From Argopecten irradians (lineage: Eukaryota; Mollusca; Bivalvia; Pectinida; Pectinidae): DNA of 64,000 nt. Where the stretch lies: NCBI RefSeq assembly GCF_041381155.1, contig NC_091135.1, positions 50,914,086 to 50,978,085 on the forward strand, written 5' to 3'. The position numbers were made by a program, and so were the translations under genes. The notes below the pieces were generated by a model that worked only from the letters and a program-made list of their open reading frames with translations, was not told the DNA's origin and ran no database searches. Numbering within the stretch: the stretch's first letter is position 1; each line of letters begins with the position of its first letter. Positions 9,744-20,776 of the stretch are shown here, in pieces.

Positions 9744-11195
9744 ATGTCCGATTCAGATTCTGAAGCAACATTCCGGATTAGGAATGATGGTCTGGATACA
9801 GAGAATGAAGAGGTTGATAATAGAGCTTCTCCAGAAATGGTTCAAAGTTCTGAAAATACACAAAATAGCAAAGATTTAGCTAATATTCTGATGGAGAATA
9901 TAAACAAACAGTTTGATAGTTTTAGAGAAGACAATAGAAGGAATTTATGGGAACTCAATAGAGAGCTTAAACAAGAAATTAATAGTATACATGAACATGT
10001 AGAATCTTTAGAGTATAGAATTAATCATAGTCATAGGGAAAGGAATCCTTCTCATGAACACCAGAGTGCTAATGTTTGTAGTTCACCAGTGGCTGACATA
10101 AATGACAACAGTCGTGGATCACCTCATTTGAACACACGAAACACTGCACACAATACAAGACAGAGTTTAAAACCTCAACAATATTCTGGTGGAGAAAATC
10201 TAGAAGAATATCTGTCCCAATTTGAAATAGTAGCACAAATAAATGGGTGGGACTATCAGACAAAATCTCTCTATCTAGCTGGAAGCCTAAGTGGAAGTGC
10301 GAGAGCCATCCTCACAGAGCTCAATGCTCAAGGAGACCCGAGATTTTGATACCCTAGTTAGGTTACTTAATGTAAGGTTTGGGTCATTGGAACGCTCTGA
10401 AATTTACAGAGCTAGACTCTTCAAACAAGAGTTAAAGGGAAGGATGAGACACTCTCTGAGATGGCTCAGTCTATCCGAAAAATGACTCGCCAAGCATATC
10501 CTATGGCTGATGCATCAATGATAAATATCCTAGCATTGGATTACTTTATCGAGGCTATACCAGACTCTGATACCCGGTTACGGATCAGGGAACTGAGACC
10601 AAAGATCCTTAATGAAGCCGAAACGCATGCCATCAGGCTCGAGGCTCATAGGTTAGCTGATAAGCAAAGGAGTAAGGCAATACACATGATCTCTGAGGAA
10701 GATCGCACTGTGTGCCACACCCAAATGCTATATCCTGCTAAAATGGCAGATCAAGAGGGCATTGATATTGCGACATTAAATAAGTCCATACAAGCCCTAC
10801 ACAAAACTACCAAAAATTTGGTAGATCAAAGAAACTCAGGTTTCACTTCAAATGGACAAAATCCTAAACCTAGGAATAGGTGGAATGGGAATGGAAATGG
10901 TAACAACCAAGTGTTTAATCCATATTATGGAAAACAAACACAAAATGGTCAATTTACCCAAAACACAAATCAAAATAGAGTTCCAAATGTTGGTAACCAA
11001 AGATTTGATTCCCAAAATAGGAAAAGTTCCAGATTTGACACACATGACTATGGCACAAGTACTGGTTCAAATTGGAACCAAACACAGAGGTCAAGGTCAA
11101 ATGTCACACAAAGGTCAAACTTTCACAACCCCTCCCACACTTCCCAGTCAAATGGTGGTAACTTTCAGTCACCTCCGATTCAGGGAAACTACTAG
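9744..11195 (+). pseudogene. gag: gag polyprotein gene (two compensating frameshifts)
   Basis: Gag builds the particle that packages the element RNA. The start at 9,744 is the first Met after the leader. The N-terminal ~110 residues are acidic with a coiled-coil-like stretch. A retrotransposon capsid block follows (YSGGENLEEYLSQFE, about 10,185-10,230, then INGWDYQTKSLYLAGSLSG). The frame closes at 10,347. Homologous sequence continues in the +1 frame (RDFDTLVRLLNVRFGSLE) and returns to the original frame near 10,440-10,450 (ETLSEMAQSIRKM). There is therefore one apparent insertion near 10,330-10,340 and one apparent loss near 10,440-10,450. The C-terminal ~130 residues are rich in Asn, Gln, Arg and Gly. 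I see no CCHC zinc knuckle. The stop at 11,193 lies just after the slippery site used to enter pol. Confidence 0.88.
11183..11189 (+). promoter_or_regulatory. -1 ribosomal frameshift site GGGAAAC at gag/pol junction
   Basis: In gag phase the heptamer reads G GGA AAC, an exact X XXY YYZ slippery motif, one codon before the gag stop (TAC TAG). After a -1 slip the codons GGG AAA CTA CTA GAT run straight into the protease-RT frame, which is open here. GGGAAAC is used as a natural slippery site in some retroviruses. A downstream stem is not obvious by eye; GACTTCGAGGGTC at 11,201 could make a weak one. Confidence 0.8.
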
Positions 11196-12955
11196 ATACT
11201 GACTTCGAGGGTCGGAATTCAGTAGAAGAGGTGGAGAGACCTACAGATATTGTTGTGAGCAGCATAAATAATGATGATCACACCGGTTTGTTTGATTGTG
11301 CACAAATTAAAGACTTTGCACTTCCGCTACTAGTGGATACAGGTGCAACTGTAACCATTCTAAGCAATAACTGCTTCCAAAAATTGGGTATAAAGAACTC
11401 CAATGTAGAACCGGTCAAATTAAATTTGATAACCGCTACTGGGGATAAAACACCATTTATTGGAAAATGTAAGCTTGTTATTGGCTTAGGGAAACAGAAG
11501 TTGTTACAAGAAGTCTTGATAGCAGACATTAAACAACAGGGGATCATAGGTTTAGATTTTCTGACCACGCATTCTATTGATATCTTATTAAACAAGAATT
11601 GCTTGAAAATAGATGGAGACGAAATTCAATGTTTCCGATATCAAGCTGAAGCAGCAAAGCCAGCTTGTTGTAGAGTCTCATTATCAGAGGATATTATAAT
11701 ACCTCCAAATTGTGAGATGATTGTTACTGGAAAATTTAATGATCCAATTTGTAGACAAAATACAGCTGTTATTGAGCCTTCACCAGGATTCATGTCAAAA
11801 CATGAGGTGTTAGTGGCCAAAGCTGTTGTAAACCCTAGTATGGGTTATGTCCCTTTGAGAATTCTGAACTTTAGCGATAATGAACGCAAAGTATACAAGA
11901 ATTCTGTGGTGGCGACTATAGATACTATTGATGAAATTGTGGATCAAAAGCACGAAAATGTGCAAGTTAATGAAGTCACTGTGGAAAAACCACAAACTCA
12001 TGTTATTCCGGAACATTTGAAGTCCCTCTATGAGCAATCTTGTGAATATCTGAATGAGAATCAAAGTGGTCAATTAAAAGAATTACTTATAAAGTACAAA
12101 GATAGTTTCTCAAAATCATCCCATGATTTGGGTATGACAGATCTTGCTGAACACAAAATAAATACTGGCTCAACTCCACCTATCCGACAACCGCCTAGGC
12201 GGGTTCCTCTATCATTGGTTAAGGAGGTTGAGAAAGAGATAGAAGAAATGGCACAAAAAGGGGTAATCGAACCTTCCGATAGTCCATGGAGAACTCCAGT
12301 GGTCTTAATACGGAAAAAGGATTCTAGCCTAAGTTTTTGCCTAGACTACAGGAAATTGAATGACGCAACTATCAAAGATAGTCATCCAATTCCTAGGATT
12401 GATAGTACTCTTGACTTACTATCAGGTCACAACTGGTTTTCAACCATTGACCTCAAAAGTGGCTACTGGCAAGTTAAGGTAGCATCTGAAGACAGACCCA
12501 AAACAGCATTTTCCATACCAGGGGGAGGACTTTGGCAATTTGTATCAATGCCATTTGGTCTTTGTAATGCCCCGGCAACCTTTGAAAGGTTAATGGAAAA
12601 AGTACTTATTCACCTTTCCCATGATATTTGCATGGTGTATTTGGATGATATAATAGTACTAGCCAAGACATTTGATGAACACATCAATAACCTTGATAAA
12701 GTGTTTGGAAGGCTTCAGGAAGCTAATCTTAAGATGCATGCTAAGAAATGTTTCCTATGTAAGAAACAGGTTTCATTTTTGGGCCACATTGTTAGTGAAG
12801 AGGGTATCTCTACCGATCCAGAAAAGATAGAGTCAGTCAAAAATTGGCCTGTTCCTAATTCTGTTAAAGAGGTGAGACAATTCTTAGGGCTATGCTCCTA
12901 CTATAGGAAGTTTGTCCAAGGATTTGCTACCATAGCTAAACCACTACATAGTTGA
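11183..12955 (+). pseudogene. pol: pol part 1: aspartic protease and reverse transcriptase
   Basis: The frame is open from the slippery site; its first in-frame Met is well inside, so translation depends on frameshifting. The protease active site is LLVDTGATVTIL (about 11,329-11,364), with the second-half motif QGIIGLDFL (about 11,537-11,563). Reverse transcriptase motifs in order are CLDYRKLNDATIKDSHP, FSTIDLKSGYWQV, MPFGLCNAPATFERLM, the catalytic VYLDDIIV (about 12,637-12,660) and VSFLGHIVS. The connection domain starts with FLGLCSYYRKFV. The frame ends at TGA 12,953, where the RNase H domain should follow. The following frame is shifted by one apparent missing base at about 12,950. Confidence 0.93.
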
Positions 12956-13809
12956 CGGATCAGTACCAAAGGTTTACCTGGTCCTTGGATTGTCAAAGTG
13001 CCTTTGACACATTGAAACGGGCATTGACAAGCTCGCCGATACTGGCATATCCAAGGTCTGAAGGTGAATTCATACTGGATACAGATGCTTCTGACTCAGG
13101 TTTAGGTGCAGTCCTCTCTCAGCTACAAGATGGGAAAGAGAAGGTCATATGTTACTATAGTAAAATGTTCAGCAGATCGGAGAGAAAATATTGTGTGACA
13201 CGTAGAGAATTACTGGCAATAGTAAACTCTATTAAACAATTTCACCACTATCTTTATGGGCAATATTTCTTGGTCAGAAGTGATCATGGCGCCCTTACTT
13301 GGTTGATCAATTTTAAAAACCCTGAAGGACAAATGGCTAGATGGTTTGAATTATTATCTGCTTATCAATTTAAAATTGAATATAGAGCAGGTAAAGCTCA
13401 TGGCAATGCTGATGCCTTATCTAGGAGACCTTGTTTAGAGAGAAATTGTAGCCATTGTGACAAAGCAGAACAAAGGTATGATAATAAAACCTGTTCTGAT
13501 GAGGCTACAGATACTATTTGTAGAGTTACAACAAGATCTCATAAAACAAACCATGCCAATGACTCTAGGGGAGACAACTCTCCAATGTCAAGATCCAGGG
13601 GTTCTGATCCAAACCAAGATATGTCTGATATACCCAAGGCAGCAGCTAAGGGTTCCACACCGGGACATCCGGATGTATCTGAAACAGGAGAAAAGACTAT
13701 TAATCTCCTACAAATTAAAGATAGTCAGAAAAATGATCCAGTCCTTAAAATTGTATGGAACTGGGTTAAACGTGGGAAAGACCTAAATGGCCTGATATAT
13801 CTCATTTAG
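12952..13809 (+). pseudogene. pol: pol part 2: RNase H domain and linker
   Basis: Starts directly after the frame change in pol. The RNase H core of gypsy elements is visible: FILDTDASDSGLGAVLSQ, with the catalytic Asp in DTDAS (about 13,078), then RELLAIV with the catalytic Glu, VRSDHGALTWLINFK (Asp), and GNADALSRRP near 13,410. It degrades the RNA strand after first-strand synthesis. A ~110-residue hydrophilic linker follows. The frame ends at 13,807. The homologous protein continues in the next frame (RPKWPDISHL) from about 13,782. Confidence 0.92.
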
Positions 13810-14810
13810 ATGAGAGCACCAAGTTTTATTGGATGCGATTTGATTCCCTCGCTATAAGAGATGACACATTATGTCACAAATGGAAAACCATCCAAGGGAG
13901 ACAACCCTTGTATCAAATGGTTATACCCAAATCCCTAACAGACTATGTGATGAAGCAGATACACAATAGTGTGACTGGAGGTCATTTAGGGAGTAAGAAA
14001 ACACTCTCAAAAGTGAGAGAGCGATATTTCTGGGACAGAATGTCGAGAGATATCAAACAGTGGATTAAAAGCTGTGACAAATGTGCAGCTAGAAAAACAC
14101 CACCAAAATGGCCGAAGGGTCCATTACATACATACAATGTGGGTCTCCCTATGGAGAGATGGGCCATTGATGTATTGGGACCATTGCCTTTAAGCAATAA
14201 GGGGAATTCCTATCTCCTAGTAGTAGCAGATTACTTTACTAAATGGGTTGAGGCAATACCCATGCGTAATCAGAAAGCTACAACAGTTGCACAAAAATTC
14301 ATAGATAGAATTGTTACCATTTTTGGTGTGCCTATGCAACTTCACTCTGATCAAGGGACAAACTTTGAATCAGATGTATTCCAAGAAATGTGTAGAATCT
14401 TGGGAATTGAGAAGACTCGAACCACACCATATAGACCGCAGTCTGATGGAATGGTTGAACGAGCCAACAGAACAATTGGAAATATGATCTCCTCATTTGT
14501 GGCAGAGAATTTAAGGGACTGGGATGAACACATTAACTTACTCATGATGGCTTACAGGTCATCTTCTCATGAAAGCACCGGGGTCTCGCCTTGTGAGATG
14601 GTGTTTGGTCGTAGCATAAATCTTCCTGTTGATCTTGTTCTGGGACAGGTTGTACCTGAAATGAACACGTGTACTAATTACAAAACAACACTAAGGAAGC
14701 AAATGGATAAAATTCATGAGTTTGCTAGAGATAAAATTACACTCTCAACAAACAAAATGAAACTTGAACATGACCGAAAGCACTCAACTCAATCAATTCA
14801 AAAGAGGTGA
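13783..14810 (+). pseudogene. pol: pol part 3: integrase
   Basis: Integrase joins the cDNA to host DNA. The N-terminal zinc-binding HHCC domain is HNSVTGGHLG...CDKC (about 13,960-14,085). The core carries the three acidic residues: Asp in WAIDVLGP (about 14,166), Asp in LHSDQGTNFES (about 14,347), and Glu in SDGMVERANRT (about 14,455). Upstream of the first Met (13,833) the frame is open back to about 13,783 and carries on the linker. The frame ends at 14,808. The last ~75 residues continue in another frame. Confidence 0.93.
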
Positions 14811-15015
14811 TCCAGTTTGGCGTTACAATCCTAAAAAAAGTGGTATTGGCTCCAAATTACGGTGCTCATGGGAAGGTCCATATGTCGTTATTGAGAAAAT
14901 AAATGATGTGGTGTATAAAATCCAAAAATCTCCAAAGTCAAGACCTAAGGTAGTTCATCACAATTACTTGAAATTATATGAGGGTGATGAAAAACCAAAA
15001 TGGCTCAAGAATTAG
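14764..15015 (+). pseudogene. pol: pol part 4: integrase C-terminal domain
   Basis: FKRGDPVWRYNP (from about 14,800) is the usual start of the gypsy integrase C-terminal SH3-like region. It is followed by CSWEGPYVVIEKI and PKVVHHNYLKLYEG before the stop at 15,013. The frame differs from part 3, with the change falling near 14,790-14,800. No chromodomain follows. Confidence 0.85.
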
Positions 15016-15844
15016 GGGAATAGTCCTTTAAATAAATGTAGACTGTTGTCTAAATTACTATTCCAATTATTGTTCTGTCTCAGCGATATCTGAACAATAT
15101 AATTGCACTTTCTCTGCAATATGGATTTTGGAAAGAAGTCGTAAAACAGTATACCAGTGTACCACCTGTAATGCTACCTTCGGAAGACGGGATGACGGGA
15201 TACAAGCACCAGTCTACACCAGGGGATATGAAACTCAATGGACGTGTCCGGACGCCAGGAAATTCCAGTGAAGGAAGTGAACTGTGGAAAACATGAACAA
15301 TTATTCAATAATTATTGAATTATATCAAGATATTAATGTAAAGTTTTGTAAATATTAATTTAGTAATAATCAAATTATAGAGTATTATATTAATATATAT
15401 TTTCTCATAATTATTGAGAAATTATAAATAATTATAACTATGTTATTGATAAATATAGATACTATGGAAGTGATATTCCTCATTGAATTATACAAGTAAG
15501 TATATGTATATAAGATGTTGATGTAGGAATTATTTTGTGTATTATATTGAACATATTTTTTTAAATGTATTACAAAATTCACAGCGTGTACTATATCACA
15601 TTGGAATAATATGTGAGCAAATTATGGCTGCAAAGACTTACCACAGTACTCACCATACATGCATAATAGCTGCTAATTGGTTGTTTCTGAAGTCAAGCAC
15701 CTGTGTTGTACATTGTGTACAAGCTCCAATATCTTTGGTCGAGTAAACATGACATGCACGCCATGAATTAATTCCTAAAATGAAAATATTCGCAAGTGAA
15801 CTACTGAAATCTCCTATGATATTACATTCGGGACGAATGTTTTT

Positions 15845-15861
15845 AAGAAGAAGGGGGGTAG
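15845..15861 (+). other. Polypurine tract
   Basis: AAGAAGAAGGGGGGTAG lies directly upstream of the 3' LTR. It is the plus-strand primer site. Confidence 0.88.
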
Positions 15862-17101
15862 TGTTACGATCCGTAACGGCGAATATTATACACAGGAATG
15901 TAAATTCATGACATCGTCATATTTCCTATCAGAACAACGGAGGCCTAGCCCCGATCTGAGAATGGTTATAAACTCAGCTACACTCAATGTGATATGCGTG
16001 ATTAAAAGACAGAGAATCGTAATTATATTCATTATTGATATTGACATAATTAATAGAATGTATATTTTATTACTATAATTACTGGCGTGATGAATAACTG
16101 TCGAACTAACTGACGATTTGAATCTGTAGCGTTAACGTTAGAGTCAAGTATTGAGATTCGACAGATAACGAAAATGACACAAAGTACATATATTTTTATC
16201 AGGAAACATGTATAAATATGTTGTATTATGTTCATGGAAGTCACCTGAACCATGCTGCGAGATTGGTGTGTCATAAAACGTCCTATTCTAGCCAAATCAC
16301 GTCTCTGTAAGCGACAGCCTGCTTTCCGTGTATTTCGCCATTTGTTATGGTTGGATTTCGCGGATTCCGCACGCGCTATGTAACAAGCGTTTTGATTGGC
16401 TCGGACTCGTCGGATGATCACCAGCGCAGGCTATAAAAGGGGGTGAAATCGGACGAAAGTCAGAACTCATTTGAGCTCCCAAACGAGTGGTCGCCTCTTC
16501 TGGCCCTAAACTTTGGAAAGCCTTGAGTCTCCTCAAACCAATGACCTAATAGTGGTTCAAGATGTTTGAGCTTCTCCGTAAAGGGAACTTAACGTTCCAA
16601 GGGGAACAACTCTTATAGAGTTAAGTTACAAAGCTCTCAGAATATGAGTGTTGTCCGTTGGCGAAAACGGGGAAACGTCTCCGTATTCGGAAACACTATT
16701 TGTAGACGGAAGCACCTCTGTCTATAGACTCATTACATATTCTTATCTAATAATTAATGTTTATTATAATAGCTTTTATATAGTAGGTATTTATTTCTCC
16801 ATATTCGGAGCATTATACCAGTATAGATGGAAGCACCTCCATCTATGGAAATGTTCCATATTACAATAATGTATTCAAGGATATAGATCAGTGTTTAGTG
16901 TAGAATATTTGTATAACCTTTGTAAATCTCGATGTATCCAGTACCTGTACTTTGATGATTTATGATTATAATAAATCATAAGTTGATTTTTATTCCTGAC
17001 TTTGTTCTTTTATGGAGTAGTGCTAGGCTGGAACCGAATCCCTTATATATTACTTTTACTTGGCGATTGCTGAAATACGCAACCCGCGCAGAAAAGTTAC
17101 A
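15862..17101 (+). repeat. 3' LTR
   Basis: 1,240 bp, same TG...CA ends as the 5' LTR and about 99.5% identical. It keeps the TATA box (16,432-16,439) and AATAAA (16,970). The longer minus-strand open frames inside both LTRs are shared because the LTRs are copies, not because they code. Confidence 0.96.
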
Positions 17102-20100
17102 CAGGTCTGCTAATTAGATAAACGTAGTTTAGTGTCCACTTTAAAAATAATTTACCAAGTACATCTACTTGTGTTTTTATGTGATTACCCAGCACAACTA
17201 TTCACTGTGCTCGACCTCGGCTGTGACGCTGTAAACTTGATCGACATTGCAGTACAAAGTCGCGTATTCCCACTATGAAGATGGCTGTCTGGTGAGTTGT
17301 TCATAAACAGACAATAATATAATGTTACTGTATTATTGTTACTTCATATTCAAGAATTGTATGCTGTGATGTCATTTTTTTAATTGATTCTATTGAATTT
17401 TGTGTATTAAATTTTTGAAAACCTGATGAAGATCATCCGTCATTCGCTACATTTTCTAACATTCAAAACGATAAGTTATGTATCATTGAATACTTTACTT
17501 AGTTTATGTGTGTTAACAGGTGTCTTGATGTCCATAAAGTATCTGAGAGATACTGGAGACGGACAAGATTAAACTGGACATGTTATTCGTATCTTACCAC
17601 TCCATACAGTCATATTTATATGCCAAGGTAGGCTTGTGTAATACACCAATTACAATTGTAAAGGTGTTAAACCGTGAAATTGAATTCTATCCACATATAA
17701 AGATATAATTTATATGTTAACGTGTATACTGTCAATGGAAAGTTTTAATAATACAATAACTAATGCCATAGATGAATCGTATTGATATATCTGTTTGTGT
17801 CACCATCGACAGGTTCAGGGTAAGGTCTTTATATATTATACTCCATCGTCACATATAAAAACCTTCATTTATTATATCCCATTATTCAAGGTTTAGCGCC
17901 ATAACGTCCAGCGTTCGAAATTTAACGCCTGTTTCGTATTGCCCGTGGCCGGCAACAATTATAGTAGGGCAGACAATTTTTAAAATATAGCTGGTCCTTT
18001 GACCAACATACGTCTTGGTCCAGAAGAGTAGTAATATAAGATATATAAAAACCAACCACCAGCAATAGCCATTGTATAAAGGTAGAAGGGAGATTAAAAG
18101 TACACAAAAAAATTTTCGTATTTAAATCAATATTCTGGTTTTATGACGATATAACATCAATGAAAACAAAACTAATTTTCAAAATGAGATTCATACACTA
18201 CATATGCAACATAACCTATACACACAGTACACAACTTCAAAGTTTCAAAATCATTTACTTTCTTTATGATTATATTTTTCTTCCATGTTATTAGGGTGTG
18301 TATATTTACCTTGCTGTTTGGTCACCGACCGAGATTTAGATCTCTGTTGGTTAGTAGGTTTTCAAGAAAATTTAAAAAGATCGAAACACAAAAACTATTA
18401 TATGTTATAGATCAGGGTTATGGTTAGGGTATTTTGTTTCTATTTCATTGACTAGGGTAAACTAATCCTGATAAAAGATAGGTCAAAGTACAAATAAAGT
18501 CATACATAGACTTTTTTCTTATCTCCGTACTCCAATTAGCCAATTTCAATTCCAGATTATTACCGTCAGATTCTTCAAAAATTGGACTATGTAATATCTA
18601 TCCTACGTCTATATTTTAATGTAAGTACAATAGCAAAGAATGTGTATTATGATGTAAAAGTATATAATATAACCCCACCATTTACTTCATTAAGTAGCGG
18701 AGTGCTGAGATGTAACAACCGATCTAGTATTGGCATCGATTCCATACCGTGAGTATTCAATTATAATTAATATCAGCTAGCAAAGATTACAACGTTATAT
18801 ATACGATAATTCAACACAGCTTACATGATAAATAATCCTACCTCTGAAATTGACACATTTACATCGATTTACTGTTTATATTGTTGATTTTAGTCCTGTT
18901 TCACCGGTCGTTCATTTATGATACAAAATATTGTTAAGAATTCCTTATAATCAAGCTTTTATCACTCATTTTGCAACAATTAATAATTCTTTCTGGCCGA
19001 AATCACATTCCACATGTTCCAAATTTATATAGGATTTGTGGAGTCAGTAATAGGGATACGATGCCACTGTTATTACAGCCTTGGGTAACGATAGCTACAT
19101 TACCTTTAGTAAAACCTTCACTTTTATCGTAAGGATTCTACATAGCCATAACACGGTTACCAAGGTTAACTGAAGGCACGAACAGTTTCTTGATTCTTCG
19201 ACATCAACCGACAGGTAGTAGTTTAACATTTTACTTTTGGTTGAAATTAAATAAAACAAATAATTGTTTAAATTCAACCTTAAACATTTAATGGTCTAGT
19301 TCAGCGTTTTGTGAAATAACACACAAACTCATCCTAGTGCCGGCATGTATCTCACTGTCATTGGTTTTTTTGTCCCACTGGAACTCTTCTATAGCAACCA
19401 TTTATAGTTTTTTATGGTTTTGTTCATTGAGGAAGAACTGCTTACTTCGCACCTAGGATATAATTATCCATTGGAATTCTGTTTATAGGGAAGTATGTCT
19501 CCATACAGATAATATAACTGTTATAAATTTTTTGGTCAATGTGGCTTTAAAGTTAAGAAAAACATGATTTGGGCTTTAAATAAAAAATGCTATATTCACT
19601 TACAAGACGTACATCTCTAACCCGAAACTTTGTCCCGGCCATCCAAGCTCACTCGCACTAATCAACTCCCCTGTCCAATACATTGGATTGGCATGTTTGT
19701 AATACATGGTAGTCCCTGGTAATTAGCCCACCAATGGGCTTATACTTCTATTAGTAAATGTCTCGGTGTTCCCCAAACTGATCATTGTGGGTTTTGTTTA
19801 CATGTTACTTTAATGGACAACGCGAAATTAAGCATTACAACGAATTTGAATTTTAGGTTAAAATTACATTGAAATATAACAAAACTCTAAAAATAATTAA
19901 ATTATGTGCGTATTTATGTTCGATTAGTTCCCTGTTTTTCAAAATTATTATTGAAACAATTAATGCGAATAAAATGATATATAATGCAGAAACGCTAAAG
20001 TCTAACGTTTCTAACATGATCATTTCCATTACTGATACCTTTTCTCGTGATGTGTTTGTAAATTAGAAATGCTATATACGTATACTGCGTGTAGTAATCA

Positions 20101-20596
20101 ATGTTTTTTTATCATTTTCACCAATGTGTTTATGTATGGATTGAAATTGATTATTGAAATTCATCACGTACCCATAAGCTGTGTTGTGCTTTTTTGAAGG
20201 TTGCGCGCGTGTTAAGCCCTAAATGATAATAGTGTCTAGGAATAACAAAGAAATAATTGAAAATAGTATTGATCGAAGTCTAACTCCTGTGACCACCCTC
20301 AGGGTTACACTTATATAGTTTGATTTTACGTCATAGAGCGTAAGTCCATGTTTATGATGGCTATGCCTAAAATCCATGGGCCATGCGTTTTCGTGTTAAC
20401 TCAAGCGGCTACCATTCAAAACACATATTCATAAAACTCAAAGTTTATGGAAGCGAGTCACCAAATTCCCAATTTCAGTTAAAGGTAAAGCCAAATAACA
20501 AATCTCTACATAAAGAATTAAACATGAATCCATGTTTATTAAATTGACAACTGTTATTTGTGATGTTTATTGTATTTCTAAATTATTTTCAACGTA
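17102..20596. other. Non-coding stretch, no supported gene
   Basis: AT-rich, only short open frames, no tRNA and no repeat related to others in the window. Some splice-like signals occur (17,276-17,290 and 17,521-17,631) but the encoded peptide has no recognisable character. Confidence 0.55.
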
Positions 20597-20776
20597 CTAT
20601 ACTTCACTATCACATTCAAGGCAATCACTCTCAACCGCCAAACAAATATCCTTCGGACCACTATACCGAGATAACGCCCAAATACCCCCATCCAAGCGCT
20701 GGTCGCTTACCTTTCCGAAACATACCTTTTTTCGACTAGAATATTTTTCAGTAATGTCTATGATGCACCAGAGGTC
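20597..20776 (-). CDS. Possible terminal coding exon of an unknown gene
   Basis: On the minus strand a pyrimidine-rich stretch ends in AAATCTAG at 20,777. It is followed by 59 sense codons beginning DLWCIIDITEKY and ending DCLECDSEV, then TAG at 20,599-20,597. An AATAAA (minus strand) lies about 30 nt after the stop. The segment is less AT-rich than its surroundings. I do not recognise the protein and could not find an upstream partner exon. A 59-codon open stretch by chance is not rare, so this is a weak call. Confidence 0.22.
   Translation of the reverse strand, partial: DLWCIIDITEKYSSRKKVCFGKVSDQRLDGGIWALSRYSGPKDICLAVESDCLECDSEV

Larger units (their letters stand above)
8363..17101 (+). 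mobile_element. Full-length Ty3/gypsy LTR retrotransposon (8.7 kb), coding region broken
   Basis: Two 1,240-bp LTRs start TGTTACG and end TTACA. They flank a primer-binding site, gag, pol in the order protease-RT-RNase H-integrase, and a polypurine tract. The order and motifs place it in Ty3/gypsy (Metaviridae-type). No envelope-like frame follows integrase; 15,016-15,844 is AT-rich and non-coding. The LTRs differ at about six positions, so insertion was recent, yet gag and pol carry five apparent frameshifts. The flanking five bases (CATAT left, CAGGT right) do not form a target-site duplication. Confidence 0.96.

Noticed and set aside
17276..17631. Two splice-like segments that join to a short open peptide (MKMAVW + CLDVHKVSERYW...)
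   Set aside because: The peptide is about 41 residues with no signal peptide or motif and no convincing third exon. Chance is likely.
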